In this document: one piece after another, positions 53,833-62,842 of the stretch
Layout: each line of letters opens with the position of its first letter
Position numbering within the stretch: the first letter of the stretch is position 1
NCBI RefSeq assembly: GCF_947495275.1
Contig: NZ_CANLYL010000001.1
Coordinates: 620,001-684,000, forward strand
Direction of reading: 5' to 3'
Length of the DNA stretch: 64,000 nucleotides
DNA from: an uncultured Roseobacter sp.
GTDB taxonomy: Bacteria; Pseudomonadota; Alphaproteobacteria; Rhodobacterales; Rhodobacteraceae
Program-made: the position numbers and the translations under genes
The notes under the pieces: generated by a model
Databases searched by the model: none
Told to the model about the DNA's origin: nothing
Seen by the model: only the letters and a program-made list of their open reading frames with translations

Positions 53833-54288
53833 TCAGTCGCGCGGGTCAAAGTCCTGCAAAATCCGCGCCAATTCCGGCTCGTCAACCCGTTTCGCAGCCT
53901 TTTTACGGGACATCCACTTGCGCTTGCGCTGACCTGCTTCGGGATATTCCTTGGACAATCTCTCCACCCGAACGGCAAAGACCATGACCAGACAGGGCAA
54001 ATCGCCCGATGCCACGGTCTCCTTGCTGTAGGAAAAAACGCCCAGACAGCGCCCATCGGAGGCGCCACGCACGCCGGCCTCTTCCCAGGCCTCCTGAGCT
54101 GCGGAATCCGCCGGGGTCATCGCGTCCATGGGCCAGCCTTTGGGCACGATCCAGCGCTGCGACCCGCGCGACGTGATCAAAAGAACCTGCACATCGCCCT
54201 TGCGTACCCGGTAGCAAAGTGCCGCAAACTGCGTGCGCAGCTCGCTTTTGCGTGCCCCTTGCAAGGATATGGGAAGCTGCTTGATCAT
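53833..54288 (-). CDS. Nudix hydrolase, DIPP-like
   Basis: The 151-aa protein has a Nudix box in GWPMDAMTPADSAAQEAWEE followed by AGV. The EE pair is kept, but the box Arg is Gln and the first Glu is Met. The start PKGWPMD matches diphosphoinositol-polyphosphate-phosphohydrolase-like bacterial members. The substrate is unknown. A basic C-terminus (RKRKWMSRKKAAKRVDEPE) follows. Confidence 0.85.
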   Translation of the reverse strand: MIKQLPISLQGARKSELRTQFAALCYRVRKGDVQVLLITSRGSQRWIVPKGWPMDAMTPADSAAQEAWEEAGVRGASDGRCLGVFSYSKETVASGDLPCLVMVFAVRVERLSKEYPEAGQRKRKWMSRKKAAKRVDEPELARILQDFDPRD

Positions 54289-54414
54289 CGCCGGTTCACG
54301 TCAGTACTCGATTTGTTGCCGTCTTGGGACGGTCTATGCGCCGATCATGCCCGATAACCCCGCAGTTGCCAACAAATGATGCGCCGCCACCGGTATCAAC
54401 GGCCGCGTTCGGGT

Positions 54415-55176
54415 TCAGGTCAGATCGCGGGACTGCATCCGCGATTGCAGGCGCGCGGCCAGATCTTCGACAGGAATATCTGCATCAATGGCCAGCTTGC
54501 GCAGACCAAAATGCACATGCGCCATTTCCTGATAGTAATTCGTGTAGGCATAGTTCGTCGCCGCCCCCGCCACGGCCCCAAGCACGGGCACGGTCTGGGC
54601 GGCCAGTTTCTGCCCCATCGCCGTGGCCAACCGGGGCGCTACCCGGGCGATGATGCCTTGCAGCGCCGCTCCGCTCAACGTGACCCGCGCGGACAGGAAC
54701 CCAAGATCAGCACCGTCATCCTTCGACAGGGGTCCGGCTGAGGCAAAAACCTCAATGCAGTCAAATTGCACATTCTGCTCGGTAGGATCAAACCCGTGTT
54801 CCACCGCAACACCCTGAATGATCCGCAGCAATAATGTGGTGGTGACCGGCAATTCGGCCAGCGCTGTGGGCAGACCGCCCACGCCCCCAACGGCCCCCAT
54901 TGCAGTCCCGACCGCCGTGTTGAGCCAGCTTTTCTGATCCGGTACCATGTCGCGGCTCGAATGGGCCAGCTTCATCGCTTGCTCCAGCGCGCTGCGCGTG
55001 GCGTCCTGCAATCCCGAACGCGCAGGTGCGGGCAAACGCTCCAGCAAGCCCTCGGCGCGGCCGCCCACAAGGTTCAAAAGTTCAATCGCACCACCGCCCG
55101 CGCGTTTGTAGCGATGCGCCAAGGCGTCCAGCTCTTTGTCAACGTCGACCGGGTGAAACTTCGTAATGTCGTTCAT
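54415..55176 (-). CDS. EcsC-family protein
   Basis: The 253-aa protein contains the EcsC hydrophobic core NTAVGTAMGAVGGVGGLPTA, LAELPVTTTLLLRIIQGVA and ALQGIIARVAPRLATAMGQK, with AAQTVPVLGAVAGAATNYAY near the end. EcsC proteins are membrane-associated and of unclear role, first noted beside an ABC transporter in Bacillus. It is monocistronic, 36 nt after the GNAT gene on the same strand. Confidence 0.85.
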   Translation of the reverse strand: MNDITKFHPVDVDKELDALAHRYKRAGGGAIELLNLVGGRAEGLLERLPAPARSGLQDATRSALEQAMKLAHSSRDMVPDQKSWLNTAVGTAMGAVGGVGGLPTALAELPVTTTLLLRIIQGVAVEHGFDPTEQNVQFDCIEVFASAGPLSKDDGADLGFLSARVTLSGAALQGIIARVAPRLATAMGQKLAAQTVPVLGAVAGAATNYAYTNYYQEMAHVHFGLRKLAIDADIPVEDLAARLQSRMQSRDLT

Positions 55177-55212
55177 ATGTGCCCCTTTCCTTCAAGATGG
55201 GCGCAATCGACG

Positions 55213-55722
55213 TTATTTCAATCCAGAAGGCATAGTCCCCTGCCAGCGGGACACCTCGCCCACAACGCCTTGCCAGGCCTGCGGCTGCAATGCGCGGCCC
55301 AAAACCCGGTCCGGGTTTGTCGGCGGTGGCATCACCACATCGTCGAGCCTGGTAAACCCGAAACGCGCATAATAGGGGGCATCGCCTACCAGCATCACGC
55401 GGGCCCAACCTTGGGATTTGGCGCACTCCAGCGCGTCACGGATCAGCCGGGCCGCCAGCCCCTCGCCCTGCCGCGTCGGATGCACCGCAACCGGGCCCAG
55501 CAATAGGGCTGCGACCGAGCCGACACGTACGGGCCAGAAACGGATTGCGCCCGCCAGAATGCCACCCGGATCGCGCGCTACCTGATTGAGACTGGCAACA
55601 GAAGCGATGTCATCGCGCAAACGATATGAGGACAAAGCTTCGCGCCCCGGTGCAAAACACAGGTCAAACAGGGCTTCCACCTCATGCACATCCTGCGCAG
55701 TTTCGACAGTTAATTCATACAC
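55213..55722 (-). CDS. GNAT-family N-acetyltransferase
   Basis: The 169-aa acetyltransferase has the acetyl-CoA-binding loop VAVHPTRQGEGLAARLIRDA (R/Q-x-x-G-x-A/G), preceded by AALLLGPV and followed by VMLVGDAPYYARFGFTRLDD. The acceptor is unknown. It lies upstream of ecsC on the same strand and is divergent from the flavin reductase gene. Confidence 0.88.
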   Translation of the reverse strand: MYELTVETAQDVHEVEALFDLCFAPGREALSSYRLRDDIASVASLNQVARDPGGILAGAIRFWPVRVGSVAALLLGPVAVHPTRQGEGLAARLIRDALECAKSQGWARVMLVGDAPYYARFGFTRLDDVVMPPPTNPDRVLGRALQPQAWQGVVGEVSRWQGTMPSGLK

Positions 55723-55811
55723 AAGCGCCGCCGCAGTGTCTCGCTGAGGGTTTCCGGTGGTCCGCCCCTAGCACATGCGCTACATGGCCTGCAAACGATC
55801 AGGAGAAAGCA

Positions 55812-56417
55812 ATGTTCTACCGCCCCGAGGACGGCCACGGCCTGCCCCATAATCCGTTCAATGCCATTGTCACGCCGCGGCCCATCGGCTGGATTTCGAC
55901 GCGCAATGCGGCAGGCCAGAACAACCTCGCACCCTATTCGTTTTTCAACGGCGTGGCCTACACGCCGCCGCAGGTCATGTTTGCTTCCACCAGCCATAAA
56001 CCGGATCAGGGCGATACCAAGGATTCCGTGGCCAACATCCGCGCCACCGGCGTCTTTTGCGTGAATATCGTGGAATACGCGATGCGCGACGCGATGAATG
56101 CCTCATCGGAAATGCTGCCAAAAGACGTGGATGAATTTGCCGCAGCGGGTCTTGAGCCTGCCGACTGCGCGCAAATCGACTGCGCCCGCGTGTCTGGGGC
56201 CCCCGCTGCGCTGGAATGCCGGATGACGCAAATTGTGCAAATCGAAGGGGCCAGCAATTTCGTGGTCTTTGGCGAAGTGGTCGGCGTGCATATTCGCGAT
56301 GACACTATTGTCGACGGGCGGTTCGACGTGCGCACCTATCAACCGCTCAGCCGTCTGGGGTACCGTGATTACACACGTGTGACCGACCTTTTTGAATTAG
56401 CGCGCCCGGACGACTGA
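55812..56417 (+). CDS. Flavin reductase-like FMN-binding protein
   Basis: The 201-aa split-barrel flavoprotein starts MFYRPEDGHGLPHNPFNAIV. It has TPRPIGWISTRNAAGQNNLA, PYSFFNGVAYTPPQVMFAST and GVFCVNIVEYAMRDAMNAS. It binds FMN and probably reduces it for a partner oxygenase or acts on its own substrate; the partner is not evident. AGGAG precedes the ATG. Confidence 0.88.
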   Translation: MFYRPEDGHGLPHNPFNAIVTPRPIGWISTRNAAGQNNLAPYSFFNGVAYTPPQVMFASTSHKPDQGDTKDSVANIRATGVFCVNIVEYAMRDAMNASSEMLPKDVDEFAAAGLEPADCAQIDCARVSGAPAALECRMTQIVQIEGASNFVVFGEVVGVHIRDDTIVDGRFDVRTYQPLSRLGYRDYTRVTDLFELARPDD

Positions 56418-56528
56418 GCCCTCAGATCACGCAAAACGCAACATTGTCACAACCTGTGCTAGACTGGGTGGTGCGCGGCTGCGAATTCGGTATTGCTGCT
56501 GACCGCGCTCAATTTTGCGGAGGGCACT

Positions 56529-57356
56529 ATGACGAATTTCAACCATTCCATCATTCGCGCGGCGGTCTGGAACCTCGCCGGTTTTACCAGACCGGGCCAG
56601 CCTGTGGGCATTTCAGCACGCTCGAAAAAGGCGGAAAAACAGGCCGAGGGGCTGGCTCTGCTTGATGCGGAATTCGTGACGCTGGTGGAGGTATCGCCGG
56701 AGAATTACATCACGACGCTGGTCGAGAAACTCAAGAAATACGGCGTCGAATACAATCACACGATGCTGCCCCAGCAAAGCGGCCATATCCACATCGGCTT
56801 TCTTCATAAACCCGGCATCGAAGTGACCAACCCGCGCTTCATTCCCGGCTCCGAAGGCGCCTACAAAGGCGGGCGGCAGGCGTTTGCAGTGGATGTGAAG
56901 ATCGCCAAACTCAAAGCCATCGTCATCGGTGTCCACCTGAAATCCGGGCGCGGTCGTCACGAACAAAAGACCCGCGACAGCCAGTGCGAGGTGATTGGCG
57001 ACTACATTGCGGAAATTCACCAGACCCCGGGCCTGAAACGGCGGGCGATCTTCCTGATGGGGGATTTCAATATGATCCCCGGCCAGGATGTATCGAACTT
57101 TCACTACTTAGGTGGCGATGACGCAATGGATTTTGTCTCAAGCTGGGATCTGCAGGACCGCTTCTCGCATATTCTCGAAAAGGGCCGCGCCAATCTGCTG
57201 GACGGGTTTGCGGTCAGCCGTAACTTTTCCACTGACTATATCAAGGGGAGCCTGCGCCTCTTCCCGATGCACTGGACCATGGACATGGGCCGCGAAGCTT
57301 TCCGCAAAGGCGTCTCGGACCACCTGCCCTTCGTGGCCAGCTTCAAAATCTACTGA
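56529..57356 (+). CDS. Endonuclease/exonuclease/phosphatase-family protein
   Basis: The 275-aa protein has EEP-fold landmarks: AVWNLAGFTRPG at the N-terminus, the catalytic Glu in FVTLVEVSPENY, the His in VIGVHLKSGRGRHEQK, FLMGDFNMIPGQD and the final SDHLPFVASF. Metal-dependent phosphodiesterase activity is expected; whether the substrate is DNA, a phospholipid or a phosphosugar is open. There is no signal peptide. GGAGGG precedes the ATG at 56529. Confidence 0.85.
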   Translation: MTNFNHSIIRAAVWNLAGFTRPGQPVGISARSKKAEKQAEGLALLDAEFVTLVEVSPENYITTLVEKLKKYGVEYNHTMLPQQSGHIHIGFLHKPGIEVTNPRFIPGSEGAYKGGRQAFAVDVKIAKLKAIVIGVHLKSGRGRHEQKTRDSQCEVIGDYIAEIHQTPGLKRRAIFLMGDFNMIPGQDVSNFHYLGGDDAMDFVSSWDLQDRFSHILEKGRANLLDGFAVSRNFSTDYIKGSLRLFPMHWTMDMGREAFRKGVSDHLPFVASFKIY

Positions 57357-57416
57357 TCCCCCTGACGGGACGGCGGGCGGGGCGCCTTGGCCGCAGGCCA
57401 ACAGCGCCGCACGCCG

Positions 57417-59051
57417 TCAGTGACCACCCAGAATGCCGGTACGTACCGAATAATCCACGGCCAGCTCGTAGTCAGGATCATCATCGCTGTCGATCATCAA
57501 TTGACCAGCCTTTTGCAACAGTCTGTGGCAATCGCGGCTGAGATGCCGCAGCATCAAGTTCTTGCCTGCATCCTCGTATTTCGCGGCAAGCGCCTCAATC
57601 GCCTGCAGAGCCGATTGATCCACAACCCGGCTGTCGGCAAAATCCACGATCACGGTGTCCGGGTCTCCCGCCACATCGAACAGCTCCATGAAGCCATCGG
57701 ATGAGCCGAAAAACAGCGGACCGGTAATCTCGTAAACCTTGGCCCCCTTCTCGGTCAGCGACTCCCGGGTCCTGGCATGAATGCGCCGCGCATTGTTCCA
57801 CGCATAAGCCAGCGCGCTCACGATCACGCCGACAACCACCGCGACAGCAAGGTCTTCATAAACCGTGACCACAGTCACCAGCAGGATCACGAAAGCATCG
57901 GTCAGCGGCACCTTGCGCAGGATCGTCAGGCTGTTCCAGGCAAAGGTCCCGATCACCACCATGAACATCACACCCACCAATGCAGCCAGCGGGATAAGCT
58001 CGATGATCGACGACCCCACCAGAATGAAAAGCAATAAAAACACCGCCGCCGCGATCCCCGCCACCCGCGTCCGCCCGCCGGATTTCACGTTGATCATCGA
58101 CTGGCCGATCATCGCACAACCGCCCATTCCGCCGAAAAACCCGGTGACCGTATTGGCAACACCCTGTGCGATGCACTCCTGGCTCGCACCGCCCCGCTGG
58201 TTGGTCATGTCCCCCACAAGGTTCAGCGTCAGCAGGCTCTCGATCAATCCAATCGCGGCCAGAATGACCGCATAGGGCAAAATGATCTCGAAGGTCTCCC
58301 AATTCAGCGGCACCATCGGAATATGCAACGTCGGCAGCCCCCCCTGAATCGAGGCGAGATCGCCCACGCGCGGCACATCCAGCCCAAACCCGATGACCAC
58401 CGCCGCGACAATCCCGATACCTGCCAGCGGCGCCGGGATAAGCTTGGTCATGCGCGGCATCACCCAGATGATCGCCATGGTCGCCGCCACCAGCGTCAGC
58501 ATCAAGAACAGCGGCTGCCCGCTCAGCCATTCGCCCCCGCCCATGCCATGACCGGTATCAACCATCGTGCCCGGCACCTTGAACTGGCTAAGCTGCGCGA
58601 GGAAAATCACGATCGCCAGGCCGTTCACAAAGCCCAGCATCACCGGATGCGGCACCAGCCGGATGAACTTGCCCCATTGCATCACACCCGCAAAGACCTG
58701 CAACAGCCCCATCAGAACCACCGTGGCAAAGAGGTATTCCACCCCATGCTGCGCCACCAGCGCCACCATGACCACCGCCAACGCCCCCGTGGCCCCGGAA
58801 ATCATCCCCGGACGCCCGCCAATCAGCGCCGTGATCAGACCCACCAGAAAGGCCGCGTATAACCCCACCAACGGGTGCACCCCCGCCACAAAGGCAAAGG
58901 CCACCGCTTCGGGTACCAGCGCCAATGCGACCGTCAGACCCGATAGCAACTCGATGCGCAGGCGCGCTGGCGAAAACCCGTCTTCGGGCATCCAGCGCAA
59001 ATCAGTGATTGCAAGGTTCTTGGTAAAGCTGCGGAACGTGGTTCGCACCAT
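57417..59051 (-). CDS. SulP-family anion transporter with STAS domain
   Basis: The 544-aa protein has about 12-14 TM helices and a C-terminal STAS domain (about residues 445-540). SulP motifs are ALVPEAVAFAFVAGVHPLVG, GATGALAVVMVALVAQHG and GFFGGMGGCAMIGQSMINVK. The family carries sulfate, bicarbonate or other anions; substrate not assigned. The ATG at 59051 starts the family N-terminus. Confidence 0.9.
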   Translation of the reverse strand: MVRTTFRSFTKNLAITDLRWMPEDGFSPARLRIELLSGLTVALALVPEAVAFAFVAGVHPLVGLYAAFLVGLITALIGGRPGMISGATGALAVVMVALVAQHGVEYLFATVVLMGLLQVFAGVMQWGKFIRLVPHPVMLGFVNGLAIVIFLAQLSQFKVPGTMVDTGHGMGGGEWLSGQPLFLMLTLVAATMAIIWVMPRMTKLIPAPLAGIGIVAAVVIGFGLDVPRVGDLASIQGGLPTLHIPMVPLNWETFEIILPYAVILAAIGLIESLLTLNLVGDMTNQRGGASQECIAQGVANTVTGFFGGMGGCAMIGQSMINVKSGGRTRVAGIAAAVFLLLFILVGSSIIELIPLAALVGVMFMVVIGTFAWNSLTILRKVPLTDAFVILLVTVVTVYEDLAVAVVVGVIVSALAYAWNNARRIHARTRESLTEKGAKVYEITGPLFFGSSDGFMELFDVAGDPDTVIVDFADSRVVDQSALQAIEALAAKYEDAGKNLMLRHLSRDCHRLLQKAGQLMIDSDDDPDYELAVDYSVRTGILGGH

Positions 59052-59159
59052 GGGGAAAATCCTGATGTAGGGTCACTTTGCGGACAGGCGCGGGCCAAAT
59101 CCTCTTGCGCCGCTCCCTAGACGGTTTGGGACGGAATGAAAACCCTGCCCCTCGGGATC

Positions 59160-59179
59160 GTTAGCCGCGCATGGCTAAC
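59160..59179. repeat. Inverted repeat upstream of the SulP transporter
   Basis: GTTAGCC (59160-59166) and GGCTAAC (59173-59179) are perfect 7-bp arms with a 6-nt spacer. They lie in the 221-nt divergent region between sulP and the 608-aa gene. It may be an operator for either. Confidence 0.4.
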
Positions 59180-59272
59180 AAATCCCTAATGCCAGAGGGT
59201 GCTGCCCCCTACGCGCACTTGATTTCAAACCCGCCCCGCGCGACGATCAGCCAACCCTGAACGGAGCCGCCC

Positions 59273-61099
59273 TTGCCCCTCATACACACCCGCCAAGACA
59301 TTGACGATCTTCTGGACGGCCCGACGGAAGCGGAGGAGAAACTCCTCACCGCCTGCAGGGCCGGTGACCCGTGCGATCTGGGCGGGTTGCCCCGCGCAGG
59401 TGATGCGGCGCGTGAGGTCCGTGCCGATGTGCTGCGCTACCTGATCCTCGGCGGCTGCACGGACTGCCCTGTCCAGGGCTGGGGTGTTGACCTTACCGGT
59501 GCCTATATCTCCGGCACCCTCGACCTCAGCTTTGAAAAAGCGCGCAAGGCAACGGGGCTGGAAGCGTGCAGATTTGCCGGTGACATCCTCGCCCTTCAAG
59601 CCAAGTTCGACGTACTGGCGCTGAACGGCAGCACCCTGAACGCGTTGAACGCCCAGGGGGTCGCGGTGACCGGGGGGGTCTTCCTGCGCGGCATCACCGC
59701 CACAGGCGAGGTCCGCCTCTCCAGCGCGCAGATCGGCGGGCAGTTGGATTGCGGCGGTGCGACATTCTCCGCAACGGACGCGGACGCGCTGAACGCCCAG
59801 GGGGTCGCGGTGACCGGCAACGTCTTTCTTCGCGGTATCACTGCCACAGGCGAAATCCGCATCTCCGGTGCGCAGATCGGCGGGCAGCTTGACTGCGACG
59901 GTGCGACGTTCTCCGCGACGGACGCGGACGCGCTGAACGCCCAGGGGGTCGCGGTGACCGGCAACGTCTTCCTACGCGGTATCACCGCCACCGGCAAAGT
60001 CAGCCTCTCCGGTGCGCAGATCGACGGGCAGCTTTCCTGCATCGGTGCCACCTTGTCCACAACCGACGGGGACGCGCTGAACGCCCAGGGGGTCAAAGTG
60101 ACCGAGAGTATCTTCCTGCGAGGTATCACCGCCACAGGCAAAGTCAGCCTCTCCGGCGCGCAGATCGGCGGGCAACTTGACTGCACCGGTGCGACATTCT
60201 CCGCCACGGACGGGCATGCGCTGACCCTGCAAGGGGCGCATATTCGGGACGGGTTCTTCTGGCGCGATGCCACCCTGTCCAAAGGAAGTCTGGATCTGAA
60301 TACCGCCCATGCGAGCGATCTGGTGGATGATCTGACCTCCTGGCCCGGGGAGGGCAGCCTCAATCTCGACGGGTTCACCTATGACCGCATCGGGGCGGCC
60401 CCAACCGATGCGGTTCGCCGTCTCGACTGGCTGGCCAAAGGCAGCACTTGGAATGGAGAGTTCTTTCCGCAGCCCTACACCCAGCTTGCCAAAGTGCTGC
60501 GCGAGATGGGTCATGATGCCCAAGCCCGGACCGTTCTGGCGGAGCGGGAGCGGTTGCTGTATCGTGAAAAATTCAAAACCCGCTGGCGCCTGCATAATGG
60601 CGAGGTGTCAGAAGGCATCACCGTCACCAATATCCATTACCTCACCATCCTGTGGTCGTATTTCCTGCAGGCGGTTGTGGGCTATGGTCACCGCCCGTTC
60701 CGAAGCGTGCTGGCGCTACTGGTCCTCTGGCTGAGCGCCACGACCGTTGCCCATCTCGCGTGGGGGGAAGGCTCCTTCGCACCCAATTCCGGCCCGGTCC
60801 TGCTCTCCGACGACTGGCAGCGGTTCGCGTCTGAGCCTGCCCCGGCCAACCCCGCGCTCTTGTGGTCTGAAAAGGGCGCGCAAGGACAGGATTGGGAGAG
60901 CTTCAGCCCCCATGCCTATGCCGCCGATCTGGTCATACCCATTGTCGACATCGGGCAGACCGCCGCATGGGCCCCCTCGACCACGCGCGGTTTCTGGGGC
61001 TGGCATCTGTGGTGGCTGCGCTGGGTCTTTACGCTGGCGGGCTGGGTCGTCACCGCCCTGGGGGCGGCGGCCATCACCGGGATCATCCGGCGCGATTGA
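59273..61099 (+). CDS. Membrane protein with four 48-residue repeats, probable beta-helix plus channel-like C-terminus
   Basis: The 608-aa protein starts at a TTG with CGGAG upstream. After an acidic N-domain, residues 124-315 hold four near-identical 48-residue repeats, each of the form ALNAQGVAVTGNVFLRGITA then IRISGAQIGGQLDCDGATFS. Short beta turns every 20-25 residues suggest a right-handed beta-helix, like pentapeptide or bactofilin repeats. A degenerate fifth unit follows. The C-terminus has two or three TM helices (SVLALLVLWLSATTVAHLAW and WVFTLAGWVVTALGAAAITG) flanking an extracytoplasmic loop. I recognise no characterised function. Confidence 0.75.
   Translation: MPLIHTRQDIDDLLDGPTEAEEKLLTACRAGDPCDLGGLPRAGDAAREVRADVLRYLILGGCTDCPVQGWGVDLTGAYISGTLDLSFEKARKATGLEACRFAGDILALQAKFDVLALNGSTLNALNAQGVAVTGGVFLRGITATGEVRLSSAQIGGQLDCGGATFSATDADALNAQGVAVTGNVFLRGITATGEIRISGAQIGGQLDCDGATFSATDADALNAQGVAVTGNVFLRGITATGKVSLSGAQIDGQLSCIGATLSTTDGDALNAQGVKVTESIFLRGITATGKVSLSGAQIGGQLDCTGATFSATDGHALTLQGAHIRDGFFWRDATLSKGSLDLNTAHASDLVDDLTSWPGEGSLNLDGFTYDRIGAAPTDAVRRLDWLAKGSTWNGEFFPQPYTQLAKVLREMGHDAQARTVLAERERLLYREKFKTRWRLHNGEVSEGITVTNIHYLTILWSYFLQAVVGYGHRPFRSVLALLVLWLSATTVAHLAWGEGSFAPNSGPVLLSDDWQRFASEPAPANPALLWSEKGAQGQDWESFSPHAYAADLVIPIVDIGQTAAWAPSTTRGFWGWHLWWLRWVFTLAGWVVTALGAAAITGIIRRD
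59642..60217 (+). repeat. Four tandem 144-bp in-frame repeats
   Basis: The DNA repeats with a 144-bp period (starts 59642, 59786, 59930, 60074), each beginning near CTGAACGCCCAGGGGGTC. The copies are very similar at the DNA level, so recent expansion or homogenisation is likely. They encode the beta-helix region of the 608-aa protein. Confidence 0.85.
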
Positions 61100-61119
61100 A
61101 GCCAGGCAATGCACAAATT

Positions 61120-61158
61120 CGGTGCACGGCCTGTGCACAGGCTGTGCACGCAGGTCAT
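61120..61158. repeat. GTGCAC-rich short repeat, intergenic copy (copy 2)
   Basis: Three GTGCAC units are spaced about 10-11 nt apart and include CCTGTGCACAGG. It lies 21 nt after the 608-aa gene and 72 nt before mtnP. It closely matches the copy inside valS at 35831-35870. Confidence 0.6.
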
Positions 61159-61229
61159 ACGCTTGATTTCCCCTCAAATCCCCGCCACCATCCCGCCGAG
61201 AAACGTGCAAATTCGGAGCCTCCCCAGAC

Positions 61230-62105
61230 ATGAGCAAGACAAAGATCGCCGTGATCGGCGGATCAGGGATTTACGATATTGACGGGCTGGAAGAGGCCAG
61301 TTGGACGACGGTAGACACCCCTTGGGGCGCGCCATCGGATGCCATTCTGACCGGTGTTCTGGACGGTGTTGAGATGGCGTTTCTGCCCCGGCACGGGCGC
61401 GGCCATGTGCACAGTCCGAGCACCGTGCCCTACCTTGCCAATATCGACGCGCTGAAACGTCTGGGCTGTACGGATGTGGTGTCTGTTTCTGCCTGCGGAT
61501 CGTTCCGCGAAGAGATGGCGCCGGGGGATTTTGTGCTTGTAGATCAATTCATTGACCGCACCTTCGCGCGCGAGAAGTCGTTTTTCGGTACGGGTTGTGT
61601 CGCCCATGTCTCCGTGGCGCATCCCACCTGTCCGCGTTTGAGCGATGCCTGCGAAACCGCCGCCCGGGACGCGGGGATCACGGTGCACAGGGGGGGGACC
61701 TATCTGGCGATGGAAGGACCCCAATTTTCGACGCTGGCCGAATCCCGCATGTATCGCGAAAGCTGGGGCGCGGATGTGATCGGCATGACCAACATGCCCG
61801 AAGCCAAGCTCGCCCGTGAAGCCGAGCTGTGCTACGCCTCCGTCGCCATGATCACCGATTACGACAGCTGGCACCCCGATCATGGCGAAGTGGACGTAAC
61901 CCAGATCATCGCCACCCTCATGGGCAATGCAGACAAGGGCCGTGACCTCGTTCGGCATCTGCCGAAACTCCTGGGAAAGGACCGTGCGGCATGTGCCCAT
62001 GGCTGCGACCGCGCGCTCGAATATGCGATCCTGACCGCCCCGGAGGCGCGCGATCCAGCCGTCATGGCAAAACTGGATAGCGTGGCGGGGCGCGTCTTGC
62101 CCTGA
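61230..62105 (+). CDS. mtnP: S-methyl-5'-thioadenosine phosphorylase
   Basis: The 291-aa enzyme splits methylthioadenosine to adenine and methylthioribose 1-phosphate. It begins KIAVIGGSGIYDIDGLEEAS. Conserved segments are FLPRHGRGHVHSPSTVPY, YLAMEGPQFSTLAESRMY, WGADVIGMTNMPEAKLARE and MITDYDSWHPDHGEV. The adenine it makes is the substrate of Apt, encoded 1.6 kb downstream. Confidence 0.93.
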   Translation: MSKTKIAVIGGSGIYDIDGLEEASWTTVDTPWGAPSDAILTGVLDGVEMAFLPRHGRGHVHSPSTVPYLANIDALKRLGCTDVVSVSACGSFREEMAPGDFVLVDQFIDRTFAREKSFFGTGCVAHVSVAHPTCPRLSDACETAARDAGITVHRGGTYLAMEGPQFSTLAESRMYRESWGADVIGMTNMPEAKLAREAELCYASVAMITDYDSWHPDHGEVDVTQIIATLMGNADKGRDLVRHLPKLLGKDRAACAHGCDRALEYAILTAPEARDPAVMAKLDSVAGRVLP

Positions 62106-62108
62106 TAC

Positions 62109-62135
62109 GTTGCGCCGCGATCAATGCGGCGCAAC
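62109..62135. terminator. Perfect hairpin between mtnP and the convergent gene
   Basis: GTTGCGCCGC (62109-62118) and GCGGCGCAAC (62126-62135) form a 10-bp perfect stem with a 7-nt loop. It sits exactly between two convergent stop codons. There is no T-run, so termination may be Rho-assisted in both directions. Confidence 0.6.
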
Positions 62136-62137
62136 TG

Positions 62138-62842
62138 TCAGTAAATCTTAACGATGTTTAACTTCGCTTTGAGCCGCGTAAAAGCGTCCGCCTGCACGAT
62201 ATCATGAAGGGTCTTGGGCTGGGGACAATCTGAACAGGTCGCGGGGTCAATCATCAGGGGATTTGCAAAACGCACCCATTTCGATTGCCCATTGGTATCC
62301 TGCACCTCGTAGATCGAGTCCACGACAAAAGGTGTCAGATCCGGGTTTGTCGACGCTGCCACAACGGTTTGCAGACAAGCCGGATCCATCGGCGCATTGA
62401 CGGCCGTACGGTGCTGTTTGAAGTAGGTCCATTTCTTCTCAGGGCTTTTGACAGTGACCCAGCTTGCAATTTTCTTGGGAACATATTCCCCGACGGTTGC
62501 AAGCGTCTCGTTCAAACTGCTGCCCCAGATGTTGGACGCAGAGAGCCTGTCTTCAATAGGGGGACGATCCGCTGAGAAACTCTGTAGTGAGCAAAACTTG
62601 CTGTCTTCAAATTTCTCGTTCTTGTGGCTGTAGACAAAGACATCTCCCGGATAGGGATCCGAAATGCGGTTGGCAGGCACAATCAAACGGGCATAGCTGA
62701 TATCAGCCTCGTCAGCATCGAGCAGCACACTCTCGGTGACATTGAACGCCAACACGGTCAGAACCAACGCCGTCATCGTCCAGAACTTGTAGTCGACACT
62801 TTTGGCGGGTTTGGGTTTATCGTCAGTGTCCAGGGCGGTCAT
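62138..62842 (-). CDS. Membrane-anchored protein of unknown function, partner of the Cys-rich peptide
   Basis: The 234-aa protein starts MTALDTDDKPKPAKSVDYKF. It has one TM (FWTMTALVLTVLAFNV) and a periplasmic domain of about 190 residues with four or five Cys (FCSLQSFS, DPACLQTVVA, DPATCSDCPQPKTL). Base composition is visibly A+T-richer than neighbours. The ATG at 62842 overlaps the stop of the upstream micropeptide (ATGA), which decides the start; a GTG at 62854 is the alternative. No family recognised. Confidence 0.75.
   Translation of the reverse strand: MTALDTDDKPKPAKSVDYKFWTMTALVLTVLAFNVTESVLLDADEADISYARLIVPANRISDPYPGDVFVYSHKNEKFEDSKFCSLQSFSADRPPIEDRLSASNIWGSSLNETLATVGEYVPKKIASWVTVKSPEKKWTYFKQHRTAVNAPMDPACLQTVVAASTNPDLTPFVVDSIYEVQDTNGQSKWVRFANPLMIDPATCSDCPQPKTLHDIVQADAFTRLKAKLNIVKIY

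Noticed and set aside
59642-60217. Regular repeats considered as a CRISPR array
   Set aside because: The period is 144 bp, in frame, with no unique spacers; they code protein repeats.
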